NCBI RefSeq assembly: GCF_008808095.1 | Contig: NZ_CP023397.1 | Coordinates: forward strand, 372,001 to 436,000 | Length of the DNA stretch: 64,000 nt | Direction: 5' to 3' | Source: Pseudoalteromonas ruthenica | GTDB taxonomy: Bacteria; Pseudomonadota; Gammaproteobacteria; Enterobacterales; Alteromonadaceae | Shown here: piece by piece, positions 1-8,892 of the stretch | Layout: the number at the start of each line of letters is the position of its first letter | How positions within the stretch are numbered: the first letter of the stretch is position 1 | Translations under genes and position numbers: made by a program | Notes under the pieces: generated by a model | Told to the model about the DNA's origin: nothing | Databases searched by the model: none | What the model saw: the letters and a program-made list of their open reading frames with translations, nothing else

Positions 1-2722
1 CCTCTATTCTCCTGAAAAGACCCACGATACCTCGTACATGTCGAACTATGCCGATTTGTATATCAAGGATGAGTTGGCACGCCTGAGCAGTGTTGGCGAT
101 GTGCAGATGTTTGGTGGTGGTAAATACGCTATGCGCGTGTGGCTCAACCCCAGTGCGCTGGCCGAGCGTCAGCTAACGGCTATGGATGTGGTTGCGGCGC
201 TGCGTGAGCAAAACCAGCAAGTCGCAGCGGGTAGCCTGGGCGCGCAGCCTTCACCAACGAGCAGTCAGTTTCAAGTGTTGCTAAACGTCAAAGGGCGATT
301 ATCCAGCGTTGACGAGTTTGAGCAGGTGGTGGTGCGTGTTGATGACAACGGCGCAATTACCCGCTTAGCCGATGTCGCTCGTATCGAGTTAGGGCAAGAC
401 AACTACGCCCTGCGGGCGATGCTAGACGGGCAACCGGCGTTAGCCATTCCGATTTTCCAGCGTCCGGGTTCGAACGCCATTGAACTTTCTGATAATGTTC
501 GTGCAACCATGGCGCGCCTGTCACAAGACTTTCCTGCTGGCGTAGAATACGATATTGCCTACGACCCTACCGTGTTTGTGCGCGGCTCGATTGATGCGGT
601 GATCAAAACCTTGCTGGAGGCGATTCTACTGGTTGTAGTGGTGGTGATCTTATTCCTGCAAACCTGGCGTGCATCCATTATTCCGCTTATTGCGGTGCCG
701 GTCTCGCTCATTGGTACTTTCGCGGTGATGCAGTGGCTCGGTGTATCGATTAACACCTTGTCGTTATTTGGGCTGGTACTGGCCATCGGCATTGTTGTTG
801 ATGATGCCATTGTGGTGGTCGAAAATGTCGAGCGTAATATTGAAAATGGCCATAGCCCATTGGCGGCCACGCGCATTGCCATGACCGAAGTGACCGGGCC
901 CATTATCGCCATTGCCTTGGTGTTATGTGCGGTGTTTATTCCCACGGCGTTTATCACCGGGCTATCGGGTCAGTTTTATAAGCAGTTCGCGTTAACCATT
1001 ACTATCTCCACGCTTATCTCGGCGTTTAACTCCTTAACCTTATCGCCAGCGTTGTCTGCTTTATTGCTTAAGCCCCATGATGCCAAGCCTGACAAGCTAA
1101 CACAGCTGTTGGAGCGGTTATTTGGAACTTGGCTATTTAAACCTTTTAATCGCCTCTTTGACAAAGGCGCCAACGGCTATGAGCGACTGGTTAAAAAGCT
1201 ATTGCGCATGAGTGTGGTCGTCGGTGCCGTGTACGTGGTATTAGTGGGCTCCACCGTGGGGTTATTTCAGCAAGTCCCGGGTGGGTTTATTCCGGCGCAA
1301 GATAAGCAATATTTGGTTGCGGTGGCGCAATTGCCCGACGCGGCCAGTTTAGAGCGTACCCACAAAGTGGTGCAGCAAATGGAGAAAATTGCGCTGCAAG
1401 TTCCCGGTGTGGCTAATACCGTGTCTTTCCCTGGGTTATCGGTGAACGGGTTTACCAATAGCACCAACAGCGGCATTGTGTTCACGCCCCTTGATGACTT
1501 TGATAAGCGCAGTGATCCGAGCATGTCGGCACACGCTATCGCAGCCCAGCTTAACCAGCGTTTTGCGGCTATTGATGAAGCCTATGTTGCAGTGTTTCCA
1601 CCGCCGCCCATTCAAGGCCTTGGCACCACAGGTGGCTTTAAGTTGCAGCTTGAAGACAGAGCAAATAAAGGCTTTGAGGCGCTCTTTTCCGCGCTGCAAA
1701 AAGTCATCGCCGAGGCGCGTCAGCAACCGGAGTTAACGGGGTTATACTCCAGCTTCAGGATTCAAGTGCCGCAAATGAACATTGATATCGACCGCGAGCA
1801 AGCACTGCTGCAGGGGATCCCGCTCAATGAGGTGTTTGATGCGCTGCAAGTGTATTTGGGCTCACTGTATGTGAATGACTTTAATGTCTTTGGTCGCACC
1901 TATCAGGTGACAGCCCAAGCCGATGCTGATTATCGCCAGCAACGCGAGCAAATCGCCCAGCTTAAAGTGCGTAATCGCAGTGGCGACATGGTGCCTCTAG
2001 GCTCGGTATTAAAGGTCACGCCTACCACCGGCCCTGATCGTGTCATGCACTACAACGGCTACCCCAGTGCCGAGCTAAACGGCAGTCCGGCACCGGGTTA
2101 CAGCTCAGATCAAGCGAAGTTGGCCATTGAGCAGGTGCTCAGCGACACCTTGCCTAACGGCATCGCCTATGAGTGGACCGAAGTCACCTATCAGCAAATT
2201 CTTGCCGGTAATACCATGGTCTACGTATTCCCCTTAGTGGTGCTGTTGGTATTTATGGTGTTGGCGGCGCAGTACGAAAGTTTACGCTTGCCGTTGGCGA
2301 TTATTATGATTGTACCGATGACGATTTTCTCGGCATTACTGGGAGTGTGGCTACTTGGTGGCGACAATAATATCTTCACGCAAATCGCCTTAATTGTATT
2401 GGTGGCGTTGGCCTCTAAGAATGCCATTTTGATGGTGGAGTTTGCCCGCGATAGTCACAAACAAGGGCGCAGTCATTGGCAGGCCATTATTGAAGCATGT
2501 CGCTTGCGCTTACGCCCGATTCTTATGACCTCTATCGCCTTTACAGCGGGGGTTGTGCCTTTGGTACTGGCCTCTGGGGCCGGTGCAGAAATGCGCCATG
2601 CCATGGGTAATGCGGTGTTCTTTGGCATGATTGGCGTGACTGTATTTGGGCTACTATTTACGCCAGTATTTTACTATGTGGTGACCTTAGGGCAAAAAGG
2701 AGCGCATCATGAACACAACTAA
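1..2722 (+). CDS. RND efflux pump inner-membrane subunit (HAE1, MexF/OqxB-like), 5' end cut by window
   Basis: The reading frame is open from base 2, upstream of the first in-frame ATG at 38, and the residues there (SPEKTHDTSYMSNYADL) match the porter domain of AcrB-family proteins, so the gene begins outside the window. It is the proton-driven transporter of a tripartite drug or solvent efflux pump. Visible parts are the PN/PC porter region with the GVGDVQMFG loop, a hydrophobic block (about residues 187-350) with the acidic TM4 stretch (IVVDDAIVVVENVER), a second porter half and a C-terminal TM block ending near 890. Wording of the porter loop is closest to MexF/OqxB. It overlaps the next gene by 14 bases, as in an operon. 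The membrane-fusion partner must lie upstream. Family is sure; substrate is unknown. Confidence 0.95.
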   Translation, partial: LYSPEKTHDTSYMSNYADLYIKDELARLSSVGDVQMFGGGKYAMRVWLNPSALAERQLTAMDVVAALREQNQQVAAGSLGAQPSPTSSQFQVLLNVKGRLSSVDEFEQVVVRVDDNGAITRLADVARIELGQDNYALRAMLDGQPALAIPIFQRPGSNAIELSDNVRATMARLSQDFPAGVEYDIAYDPTVFVRGSIDAVIKTLLEAILLVVVVVILFLQTWRASIIPLIAVPVSLIGTFAVMQWLGVSINTLSLFGLVLAIGIVVDDAIVVVENVERNIENGHSPLAATRIAMTEVTGPIIAIALVLCAVFIPTAFITGLSGQFYKQFALTITISTLISAFNSLTLSPALSALLLKPHDAKPDKLTQLLERLFGTWLFKPFNRLFDKGANGYERLVKKLLRMSVVVGAVYVVLVGSTVGLFQQVPGGFIPAQDKQYLVAVAQLPDAASLERTHKVVQQMEKIALQVPGVANTVSFPGLSVNGFTNSTNSGIVFTPLDDFDKRSDPSMSAHAIAAQLNQRFAAIDEAYVAVFPPPPIQGLGTTGGFKLQLEDRANKGFEALFSALQKVIAEARQQPELTGLYSSFRIQVPQMNIDIDREQALLQGIPLNEVFDALQVYLGSLYVNDFNVFGRTYQVTAQADADYRQQREQIAQLKVRNRSGDMVPLGSVLKVTPTTGPDRVMHYNGYPSAELNGSPAPGYSSDQAKLAIEQVLSDTLPNGIAYEWTEVTYQQILAGNTMVYVFPLVVLLVFMVLAAQYESLRLPLAIIMIVPMTIFSALLGVWLLGGDNNIFTQIALIVLVALASKNAILMVEFARDSHKQGRSHWQAIIEACRLRLRPILMTSIAFTAGVVPLVLASGAGAEMRHAMGNAVFFGMIGVTVFGLLFTPVFYYVVTLGQKGAHHEHN

Positions 2723-4133
2723 AATGAGTGTCATTGCCCTGAGTATCGCAGCCTTAGCAGGCTGCGCTGCTCCCGGCGAGCGTGTTATTGCTCAGGCGCA
2801 ACAGGCAGACAAACAAACGCAGCAGCGCCTTGAGCGCAATCAGGTGCTGATGGCGCAGCGCAGTGCGGATGAAATCGGTTGGTGGCAGCAACTGCATAGT
2901 GATGAGCTAAACCAGCTGGTGGATAGCGTGTTGGTGCGCAACCAAGACTTACAAGCCGCCAGCGCACGTATTAAGGCGGCATTGGCCAATTTGGATGTCA
3001 GTGAGTTTGCCTACTGGCCCAATGGTGGCCTGAATGCTCAAGCGCAGCGTGGTAAGAACGTTCAAACTGCATATAGTGGCGTGCAGGAACAGGCCAGTGC
3101 GCGCGGTGTGCTCAATTGGCAGCTGGATTTATCAGGACGTCTGCGCGCGCTTGCTGATGCTGCCAGTGCCCGCACCCATGCCCAACTTGCGGCACATCAA
3201 CAGCTCAGTAAAGAGCTGGTGGTTACCACGGTGCGCAGCTATATGCGTTGGCAAGGGTTTGCCCAACAACAGCAGCTGACCGAGCGGCAACTTGAGGCGT
3301 TATCGCAAAGTATGGATATACTGGCGGTACAAGTCGAAGAGGGCGTAGCGACCGAGTTTGAACTCAATCGCACCCGCTCACAGTACTTCCAGCTCAAACA
3401 ACGCCTGCCACAGCTACAAGCCTTGATGCTGGCCGAGCGTGCCACCTTAGCTATGATTCTCGATAGCAGCGCGCAGCAGCTCCAGCTAACGGCGCTAAGC
3501 GAGGCGCAATATCAACAGTGGGCGCTCAACCTCGCCTTGTTAGACCCACAACAAGCGCTTATGCAACGCCCCGATGTACGCCGCAGTGTTGCCCAATTAA
3601 CCGAACAGGCGGCGTTGAGCACCAGCGCTCAACGTGCGTTGTACCCCGATGTAAGCCTTAGTGCGTTTGCCGGTGTGTTGGGCGTAGGTGGCAGTCATTT
3701 TCAACAGACTCAGGGGCAGTGGCAGGTTACGCCGCAAGTGCAATGGTCGCTGTTTAGCTACCCTGAGCTATTGGCACAATTGCAGCAACAAAAAGCCCTA
3801 TCGCAGGCGCAGTATCATAGCTATCGGCAAACCTTGAGTAATGTCATAGCCAGTGCGGAACTTTCGCTGCAAACCGTTTTCCAACAACAGCAAACATTGA
3901 ACTTGGCGCAATCGCGTTTACAAGCGTCGCAACAGGCTTATACACAAGCGCGTGCTGCATACGAGGAAGGGCAGTTGCCATACCTTGAGTTGTTGGACGC
4001 CCGTCAAGATGTTTTAATAGCACAGCAGGATACCCTGATCACGCGTGACACTTGGCTCAATGCCCAGGTTGGCGTATATTCCGAGCTCAGTGGGCGTTGG
4101 AGTCGCGCACTGCACAAGGTGCCGGTCATCTAG
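2709..4133 (+). CDS. Outer-membrane efflux channel lipoprotein (NodT/OprN-like)
   Basis: 474 aa. The N terminus is a lipoprotein signal with lipobox LAGC (Cys19), followed by a long helical, Gln/Ala-rich protein with the twofold repeat of TolC-like factors: one half about residues 60-260, the second about 270-470, each ending in a long coiled coil. The motif QRPDVRRS (around 285) is the usual marker of the NodT subfamily. It forms the outer-membrane and periplasmic duct of the pump encoded just upstream; the 14-base overlap suggests translational coupling. Length is normal for the family. Confidence 0.93.
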   Translation: MNTTKMSVIALSIAALAGCAAPGERVIAQAQQADKQTQQRLERNQVLMAQRSADEIGWWQQLHSDELNQLVDSVLVRNQDLQAASARIKAALANLDVSEFAYWPNGGLNAQAQRGKNVQTAYSGVQEQASARGVLNWQLDLSGRLRALADAASARTHAQLAAHQQLSKELVVTTVRSYMRWQGFAQQQQLTERQLEALSQSMDILAVQVEEGVATEFELNRTRSQYFQLKQRLPQLQALMLAERATLAMILDSSAQQLQLTALSEAQYQQWALNLALLDPQQALMQRPDVRRSVAQLTEQAALSTSAQRALYPDVSLSAFAGVLGVGGSHFQQTQGQWQVTPQVQWSLFSYPELLAQLQQQKALSQAQYHSYRQTLSNVIASAELSLQTVFQQQQTLNLAQSRLQASQQAYTQARAAYEEGQLPYLELLDARQDVLIAQQDTLITRDTWLNAQVGVYSELSGRWSRALHKVPVI

Positions 4134-4175
4134 GGGTTCTGCGCATGAACAGTATTTAAGAGGTGAGTCAGAGTT

Positions 4176-5180
4176 ATGGCAGAGTCAGCACAGCAAATGA
4201 CAACGATGGTGATCAATGAACCGTCGCCGCAATTTGCCCTTTGCATGAATAAGCAGAGCGTTCCCGTCGCTGATGACAATGAGTTGTTAGTGGCGATTGA
4301 ATATGTGGCGTTAAACCACATCGACGCCAAGCTGGCAGCAGAAGGCTTTTGCCATTGGCAATATCCTCATGTGCTGGGCCTAGATGCGGTGGGAACGGTA
4401 CTGAACGCGCCCGCAGGCGTGTTTCCCGCCAAGGGCGCACGGGTGATGTTTAACGCCAGCCTCGGCTCGCAAGGCATGCTCAAAGAGTATGCCACCGTTC
4501 CTAACTATGCGGTATCGGAAGTCCCCGCTGAGGTGCCGAGTGAGGTTGCAGCAACCTTGCCCAATGCCGGTATGACGGCCTTAGCAGCGCTCGACAAGCT
4601 GCAGCTTGAAGAAGGAGACAGTCTGTTGATTGACTCTGGCTGCGGGGCGGTGGCGCATTTTGCTATTCAGTATGCCAAGCTGCGCGGAGCTATGGTGTTC
4701 GTTTACAGTGAAGCAGGGGAGCATGAGCGGCTGAAAGCTTTGGGGGCCGATGTGGTATTTGATGCCAATTGCGAAGGGCTGGAGTGCAATATTAAACATG
4801 AGCTGGGTCCGGGCGGCTTTGATGCCATCCTTAACACCTGTGGTGGTGATTCATTCTTATGTGACTTAGAGCATTTGCGTTTTTGTGGCCGCATCGCCTG
4901 TTTGAATGGCTTTCCTAGTATTCCCCAAGAACTGTTATTCCGCCGCGCACCGAACATCTCTGTGGTGTCCCTCGGCGGTGCTTGGCTGGCGAACAGCTTA
5001 TGCGCACAGCAAAAGCTTAGCTTTATGGGGCAACAGTTGATTGGAGGCGTGCAATCGGGAGCGATTATTGCCCCCGATCTGGAAGTGATCCCGTTTGCCG
5101 AAGCGGCAGTGCGAGATGCGCTGACGACCTTATACAATCACAGTGCGCGATTGCGCCCAGTGGTCAAAATTCAGCCTTAA
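4176..5180 (+). CDS. MDR-family NAD(P)H-dependent oxidoreductase (quinone reductase / zinc-less ADH type)
   Basis: 334 aa medium-chain dehydrogenase/reductase. The N-terminal GroES-like half carries ALNHIDAKLAAEGF and GLDAVGTV; the C-terminal Rossmann half has DSGCGAVAHFAIQYAK and the coenzyme-loop segment LKALGADVVFD. The usual structural zinc cysteines are absent, so it resembles quinone or enal reductases. It lies 42 bp behind the OprN-like gene on the same strand. In Pseudomonas aeruginosa the oxidoreductase MexS sits beside mexEF-oprN, so a detoxifying role linked to the pump is a reasonable inference, but the sequence alone does not prove orthology. A bidirectional terminator follows. 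Confidence 0.85.
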   Translation: MAESAQQMTTMVINEPSPQFALCMNKQSVPVADDNELLVAIEYVALNHIDAKLAAEGFCHWQYPHVLGLDAVGTVLNAPAGVFPAKGARVMFNASLGSQGMLKEYATVPNYAVSEVPAEVPSEVAATLPNAGMTALAALDKLQLEEGDSLLIDSGCGAVAHFAIQYAKLRGAMVFVYSEAGEHERLKALGADVVFDANCEGLECNIKHELGPGGFDAILNTCGGDSFLCDLEHLRFCGRIACLNGFPSIPQELLFRRAPNISVVSLGGAWLANSLCAQQKLSFMGQQLIGGVQSGAIIAPDLEVIPFAEAAVRDALTTLYNHSARLRPVVKIQP

Positions 5181-5204
5181 TGCGGGTGTAGCAAATTGTT
5201 TTAT

Positions 5205-5228
5205 AAAAGGGCGCTTAGCGCCCTTTTT
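5205..5228. terminator. Rho-independent terminator shared by convergent genes
   Basis: Perfect 9-bp stem AAAGGGCGC / GCGCCCTTT with a 3-base loop. The A-run on one side and T-run on the other allow it to work in both directions, between the reductase (ends 5180) and the PagL-like gene on the minus strand (ends 5233). Confidence 0.9.
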
Positions 5229-5232
5229 GCTG

Positions 5233-5763
5233 TTAGAAGAAATGAGTGTAAGAAAAAGAGATAAAATCCAGGCCAGGATTCGGGCTTTTAAACCCCGCAT
5301 TCGAATAATGCATATAGCGCACACCAATATCGGCATTTTCCATTTTATAAACCACCCCAACTCTGTCTTCAAATTGGTAGTGAGTGCTTACGTTTTTGCC
5401 AGCAAATTGGGTGTCGTCAAGTAGTGATACACCAATACCAAACTCCAGCACCAAGGGTCGTCCTTTGAATGTGGTCATCGGGTATTGAAACACCGGTGAT
5501 AGTGCCACCACCACATTTTGATCGTGTTGATTGTCCTTGCCGTAACGCCAAAAATTGATGCTGCTCTCGAAGTACACATCAAACTGGGAGAATTGCTCGG
5601 GTAAATAGTCGTTGACGTAGTACTGATAGGCCAATTTTATGCCTTTAACATCACCCTCACCTTGAATGTAGTGACTGGCAACACCATGGCGAGGCCCTGC
5701 CTGAGCAGGCGTGATAACGAGCGAACTTAGCGCTAAGGTTAATGGGATGATTACTGCTTTCAT
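5233..5763 (-). CDS. pagL: Lipid A 3-O-deacylase, PagL-like outer-membrane barrel
   Basis: 176 aa with a signal peptide cut after PAQA (about residue 22), then alternating beta-strand sequence ending in an aromatic residue (THFF), as in small eight-stranded outer-membrane barrels. The segment MHYSNAGFKSPNPG (about 151-164) is the PagL active-site signature, giving His152 and Ser154. PagL removes the 3-O acyl chain of lipid A in the outer membrane. In the P. aeruginosa enzyme the third catalytic residue is a Glu twelve residues after the Ser; here that place appears to hold Asp166, a conservative change. Single gene, convergent with the reductase. Confidence 0.82.
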   Translation of the reverse strand: MKAVIIPLTLALSSLVITPAQAGPRHGVASHYIQGEGDVKGIKLAYQYYVNDYLPEQFSQFDVYFESSINFWRYGKDNQHDQNVVVALSPVFQYPMTTFKGRPLVLEFGIGVSLLDDTQFAGKNVSTHYQFEDRVGVVYKMENADIGVRYMHYSNAGFKSPNPGLDFISFSYTHFF

Positions 5764-5997
5764 ACGTCTGTGTTTAGCTGCTAAAAAGTAGCGGTAATAT
5801 CTATATCCACCCCTTTAGTTTCAATGCGCACCCGTGCACAACAACTGTGCCTTTATGGCACAAAAACCTTAATTATCTGATTTTACTGGTGTTATTGATA
5901 TGTGCATTTTTGGAACCAATGCTGTGCATTATTGTTTCTTACTTTGCGAAGGCCGCTGCGCTAGAATTTCACCATTCACAGCTCATTGGAATGCACT

Positions 5998-6596
5998 ATG
6001 AAAGCATATCGTTATTTTTTATTACTCTTTTTTGCTGTTGCGTTTGGCTCAGCTCATGCTGCGCAAACCAATACGCCATTTTCTCTGCTCAAGCAAGTGG
6101 GCGATAAGCTCTTTGTCGATATCGCCGCAGTCGATGCTCAAGGTGATGACAAAAAGCCAAACTTAAAGAAGTCGTGAAAACACGGTTAATACCGCACATT
6201 GATACTAAGTTTGTGTCGTTTAAGTTATTGGGTAAACACGTGCGCGAGATTAATAAGGGGCAGGCGCTGGCGTTTATCGATGCGGTGGAGTCTTACTTAA
6301 CGGTGACGTATGCCGATGCATTGATGAGTTATAAAGGCCAAGAAGTGCGTTTTATTAAACCTAACGGCCACGGTGACAATGGCTATGCCTCGGTAAAAAC
6401 CGAAATTGTTGAGCCCGGTAAGCCAACCATAGATATTGTGTTTAAGCTGCGCCGCGATAAATCTGGCACCTGGCGTGTGTACGACCTCGTAGCTGAGGGC
6501 ATCTCTTTACTCAACGCGAAGCAAAAAGAGATCATTGCACGTATTAGCGAAGTGGGTATTGACCAGGTCAATCAAGAGCTCTCAGCGAAAAGTTAA
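5998..6596 (+). pseudogene. MlaC/Ttg2D-like periplasmic phospholipid-binding protein, one-base frameshift
   Basis: Two overlapping frames rebuild one MlaC-type protein. The first (from ATG 5998, after a GGA box) has a signal peptide ending SAHAA and then FSLLKQVGDKLFVDI...NLK before a stop at 6175. The second continues with EVVKTRLIPHIDTKFVSFKLLGKHVREI, the core of the Tol_Tol_Ttg2 family, to 6596. Adding one A to the three-A run in TTAAAGAAG (about 6163-6167) joins the two without any gap, so a one-base deletion or a base-calling error is the cause. MlaC carries phospholipids between the outer membrane and the MlaFEDB transporter. No mlaFED genes are nearby, so this would be an orphan copy. 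Confidence 0.8.
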
Positions 6597-6608
6597 TCCC
6601 TTCCCTTT

Positions 6609-6669
6609 GGGGTGAGCGAGTAGCCTTTTACCCATGAGGCTCCCGATAAGGCGCTCACCCGCTTTTTAT
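6609..6669 (+). terminator. Probable Rho-independent terminator after the MlaC-like gene
   Basis: GGGTGAGCG (6610-6618) pairs with CGCTCACCC (6652-6660), followed by GCTTTTTATT. The loop of 33 bases is long but can form a smaller inner stem. It lies 13 bp past the stop codon. Confidence 0.65.
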
Positions 6670-6704
6670 TATTAATGTAGTATTCCTTTACTACCCTTAG
6701 CGAC

Positions 6705-6974
6705 TCAGCTTTGTTTACACTGGTCTAAGTACGTTAAACACGTGACTCTTAGCATTGAGGCAAGGTTGGTTATGCTGCCATGACGCTCAATCACCTCCTG
6801 ATACAAGGTGGAAATAAATTCCGCTAAGGGCAGCTGCTCTTGGGCAGCAATGCGTTCCAAGGTATGCCAAATTTCATTTTCTAAAGCGAGGCTGGTAACC
6901 ACACCTTGAATACGAATAGAGCGCTTTTTAACACTGTAGCGCTCGGGGGGAGTTGATGCATAGAGTTCACACAT
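6705..6974 (-). CDS. Ribbon-helix-helix domain protein
   Basis: 89 aa if started at the ATG at 6974, which has a GAG box and removes a 46-residue unlikely extension that would run into the gloA coding region. The sequence RSIRIQGVVTSLALENEIWHTLERIAAQEQLPLAEFI, ending in a NLASMLRV segment, matches the RHH_4 type of small DNA-binding proteins found next to many proteobacterial genes. The targets are unknown. It is divergent from gloA; only 20 bp separate the two starts, so promoter or operator overlap is expected. Confidence 0.72.
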   Translation of the reverse strand: MCELYASTPPERYSVKKRSIRIQGVVTSLALENEIWHTLERIAAQEQLPLAEFISTLYQEVIERHGSITNLASMLRVTCLTYLDQCKQS

Positions 6975-6994
6975 AGATTTCTCAGGGGTAAATA

Positions 6995-7390
6995 ATGGCC
7001 AAAATGATTCATTCCATGATCCGCGTGAAAGACGCGCAACGTTCGATTCAATTTTACCACGATGTATTCGCATTGCAGGTGAAAAGAAGGGTCGATTTTG
7101 CTGATTTCTCACTTATTTATTTAGCTAATGAACACAGCAGCTTTGAATTAGAGCTGACCTGGAATCATCACAGTGATAGCGATTATGACTTGGGTAACGG
7201 CTATGGCCACCTCGCTTTTGCCGAAGAGCATCTCGAGTCGCTGCACGGCAAAGCCATCGCCGCAGGCTATCAACCCAAAGAAATTAAGTCCTTTTATAAT
7301 GGTGATGACTTAGTCGCTAAGTTTTTCTTTATCAAAGACCCTGACGGCTATGATATTGAAGTGATCGAACGCTCAGAGGTGTACAGGTAG
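6995..7390 (+). CDS. gloA: Lactoylglutathione lyase (glyoxalase I)
   Basis: 131 aa, the usual size of the bacterial nickel-type enzyme. It isomerises the hemithioacetal of methylglyoxal and glutathione to S-lactoylglutathione in the cytoplasm. The two beta-alpha-beta-beta-beta modules are clear, and the four metal ligands fall where expected: His6 (MIHSMIRV), Glu53 (ELELTWN), His72 (GYGHLAF) and Glu122 (GYDIEVIE). ATG 6995 follows a weak AGGGG box. A strong hairpin follows the stop codon. Confidence 0.95.
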   Translation: MAKMIHSMIRVKDAQRSIQFYHDVFALQVKRRVDFADFSLIYLANEHSSFELELTWNHHSDSDYDLGNGYGHLAFAEEHLESLHGKAIAAGYQPKEIKSFYNGDDLVAKFFFIKDPDGYDIEVIERSEVYR

Positions 7391-7391
7391 G

Positions 7392-7419
7392 AACGAGCCA
7401 AGCACAGACTTGGCTCGTT
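7392..7419. terminator. Hairpin terminator between convergent gloA and lipoprotein gene
   Basis: Perfect 11-bp stem AACGAGCCAAG / CTTGGCTCGTT with a 6-base loop, directly after the gloA stop. The T-tract is short (AAACTTT), so strength is uncertain. Confidence 0.7.
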
Positions 7420-7464
7420 AAACTTTGGCGGCAACATAGTTGCCATCAACTGTGTGAGCAAAAG

Positions 7465-7746
7465 CTAAATACATTGAAAGTGGATTTCTGTTCGCGGATA
7501 ATTACCGAGAATATAGGGTGGTTCAGCATCTATCTCTTTCAAAACCTTCACTTGCTTACCCGAATTCGCGCAATGTGCGCTGGCTTCCTCAAGAGCTTCT
7601 GATTTCAAGTTGCCCATTCCCGAAAAACCAGTGGCTGCTTGCCTAGAGACCATAAATGTATTTTCACCATAAGGGATTACACCTGAATTCTTGGCACATC
7701 CTAAAAGCGCTAGGAATCCTATCGTTATAAGTGTAAAGCGTTTCAT
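7465..7746 (-). CDS. Small outer-membrane lipoprotein, unknown function
   Basis: 93 aa from ATG 7746. An upstream in-frame TTG would add only two residues. The signal sequence ends in lipobox LLGC. The mature part, with YGENTFMVS, EALEEASAHCANSGKQVKV and a C-terminal FQC, has two Cys that could form a disulfide, and resembles short lipoproteins described only as hypothetical in gammaproteobacteria. Function is not recognised. Confidence 0.7.
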   Translation of the reverse strand: MKRFTLITIGFLALLGCAKNSGVIPYGENTFMVSRQAATGFSGMGNLKSEALEEASAHCANSGKQVKVLKEIDAEPPYILGNYPRTEIHFQCI

Positions 7747-7965
7747 TAACAAGCCAACCTAAAATCTATCTGATACTAATTGAGTATTGTTAAGTTAGCA
7801 GCTTTCTTTAATTCTGCTAAATAAATAAACCCAATATCGAAAAGTTAGCCTGACTAGAAATGCGGTAACTTTCTCCATAACCTGCATTTCGTATTTTTTA
7901 TATCCATCACGATAGACCTACTTTAAATATAATTTTACAGAGAGTGAGTCATTGATAAGTAATTA

Positions 7966-8838
7966 TCGATTCAAAGAGTCAAAATTTATTGCGTGAATAA
8001 AAGTCAGTTATCACTAAGGGTATAATCTGCAAGCCTATTGTCAGCTTCTTCAACGGTCGGTATGCTCTAAGGTATATTGACTGAGAATATTTCCTGGCGG
8101 CATATCAAGTCAGTAAGGTAGATGGAAAACTGTATACTAAGTCATTGATGGCGCAGTTAATAAGAAGATTTAGTGAGAAAATCCTGAACTTTAGGGGGGC
8201 ACTAAAAAGTGCACAATAACCCTGATTCACTCATATTTTATTAGGAGTTTTAGATGAGGGTGAGTGAAATTTACTCCCTTTTACTCGTTTTTTTATTAGT
8301 GGCGACAACGAAAAGCTTTGCCAATAATAACGCAATACTGAAATTGCTAGACGAAGATGTGAAAGCGAAAATTGTACTTTTATCTGCCAAGATTACAAAG
8401 TGCAAACAGCAAGCTCAATCATCATCTTTGGTACTTGAAACAAACGTATTTAAAAAGTTTAAGGTCAACAGAGAAGATCTTTTAAAAGCACTCTACTACT
8501 TAAACATACGAAATAAAAACCTTTGTGAAGATGGCCTTCGAGAGTCGCTTGCGTATGCAATTGGCCAATTAGCTTATACGCGCAACGAACTAGGGCTGGC
8601 TGTTTCAGATTATTCTAAAGCAAGCGCTGAGCTTTTATATGAATCTACAAACTTCTTAAAAGTTAGGGCTCACTATGAAAGTCAAAGCAAACCTTTTCGA
8701 GATGAATTAGAAAAGCAAATAGGTACCACCGTTTTTGATTTCAATTCTCTTTTAGAGACCCTGAATACAGATGAATGGTAATTATTGGAAGCGTAATTTC
8801 ACATTGCTGATATAAACAGCAATGGGAAATTATCCTGT
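7966..8838. repeat. Tandem duplication, copy 1 (about 870 bp)
   Basis: From CGATTCAAAGAGT to ATTATCCTGTG this block is repeated about 927 bp further on with roughly a few percent mismatch. It holds a whole transcription unit: about 285 bp of upstream sequence, one secreted-protein gene (8254-8781) and a short 3' flank. The conserved upstream region suggests that the promoter was copied with the gene. Confidence 0.93.
8254..8781 (+). CDS. Secreted helical protein, duplicated copy 1, unknown function
   Basis: 175 aa with a strong TAGGAG box before ATG 8254. A signal peptide (MRVSEIYSLLLVFLLVATTKSFA, cut near 24) is followed by a hydrophilic, mostly helical protein with only two Cys (CKQQAQ and NLCEDG). 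No known domain is recognised. It is nearly identical to the next copy, differing at about ten positions. It lies beside a candidate toxin-immunity locus on the other strand, so a periplasmic protective role is possible, but nothing in the sequence proves it. Confidence 0.8.
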   Translation: MRVSEIYSLLLVFLLVATTKSFANNNAILKLLDEDVKAKIVLLSAKITKCKQQAQSSSLVLETNVFKKFKVNREDLLKALYYLNIRNKNLCEDGLRESLAYAIGQLAYTRNELGLAVSDYSKASAELLYESTNFLKVRAHYESQSKPFRDELEKQIGTTVFDFNSLLETLNTDEW

Positions 8839-8840
8839 GT

Positions 8841-8872
8841 GATCATCAAGGGGTCGGATCATCAAGGGGTCA
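8841..8872. repeat. Two 16-bp direct repeats at the duplication junction
   Basis: GATCATCAAGGGGTC(G/A) occurs twice back to back, followed by AGAGTTGTTGAAATTT. GGGGTCAGAG-type strings are common next to REP-like elements in Alteromonadales. They sit exactly between the two copies of the large duplication and may mark the recombination point. Confidence 0.6.
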
Positions 8873-8892
8873 GAGTTGTTGAAATTTGATTG

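Noticed and set aside
4703..5137. 144-aa minus-strand frame
   Set aside because: It lies wholly inside the well-supported MDR reductase gene on the other strand and has no domain or ribosome site.
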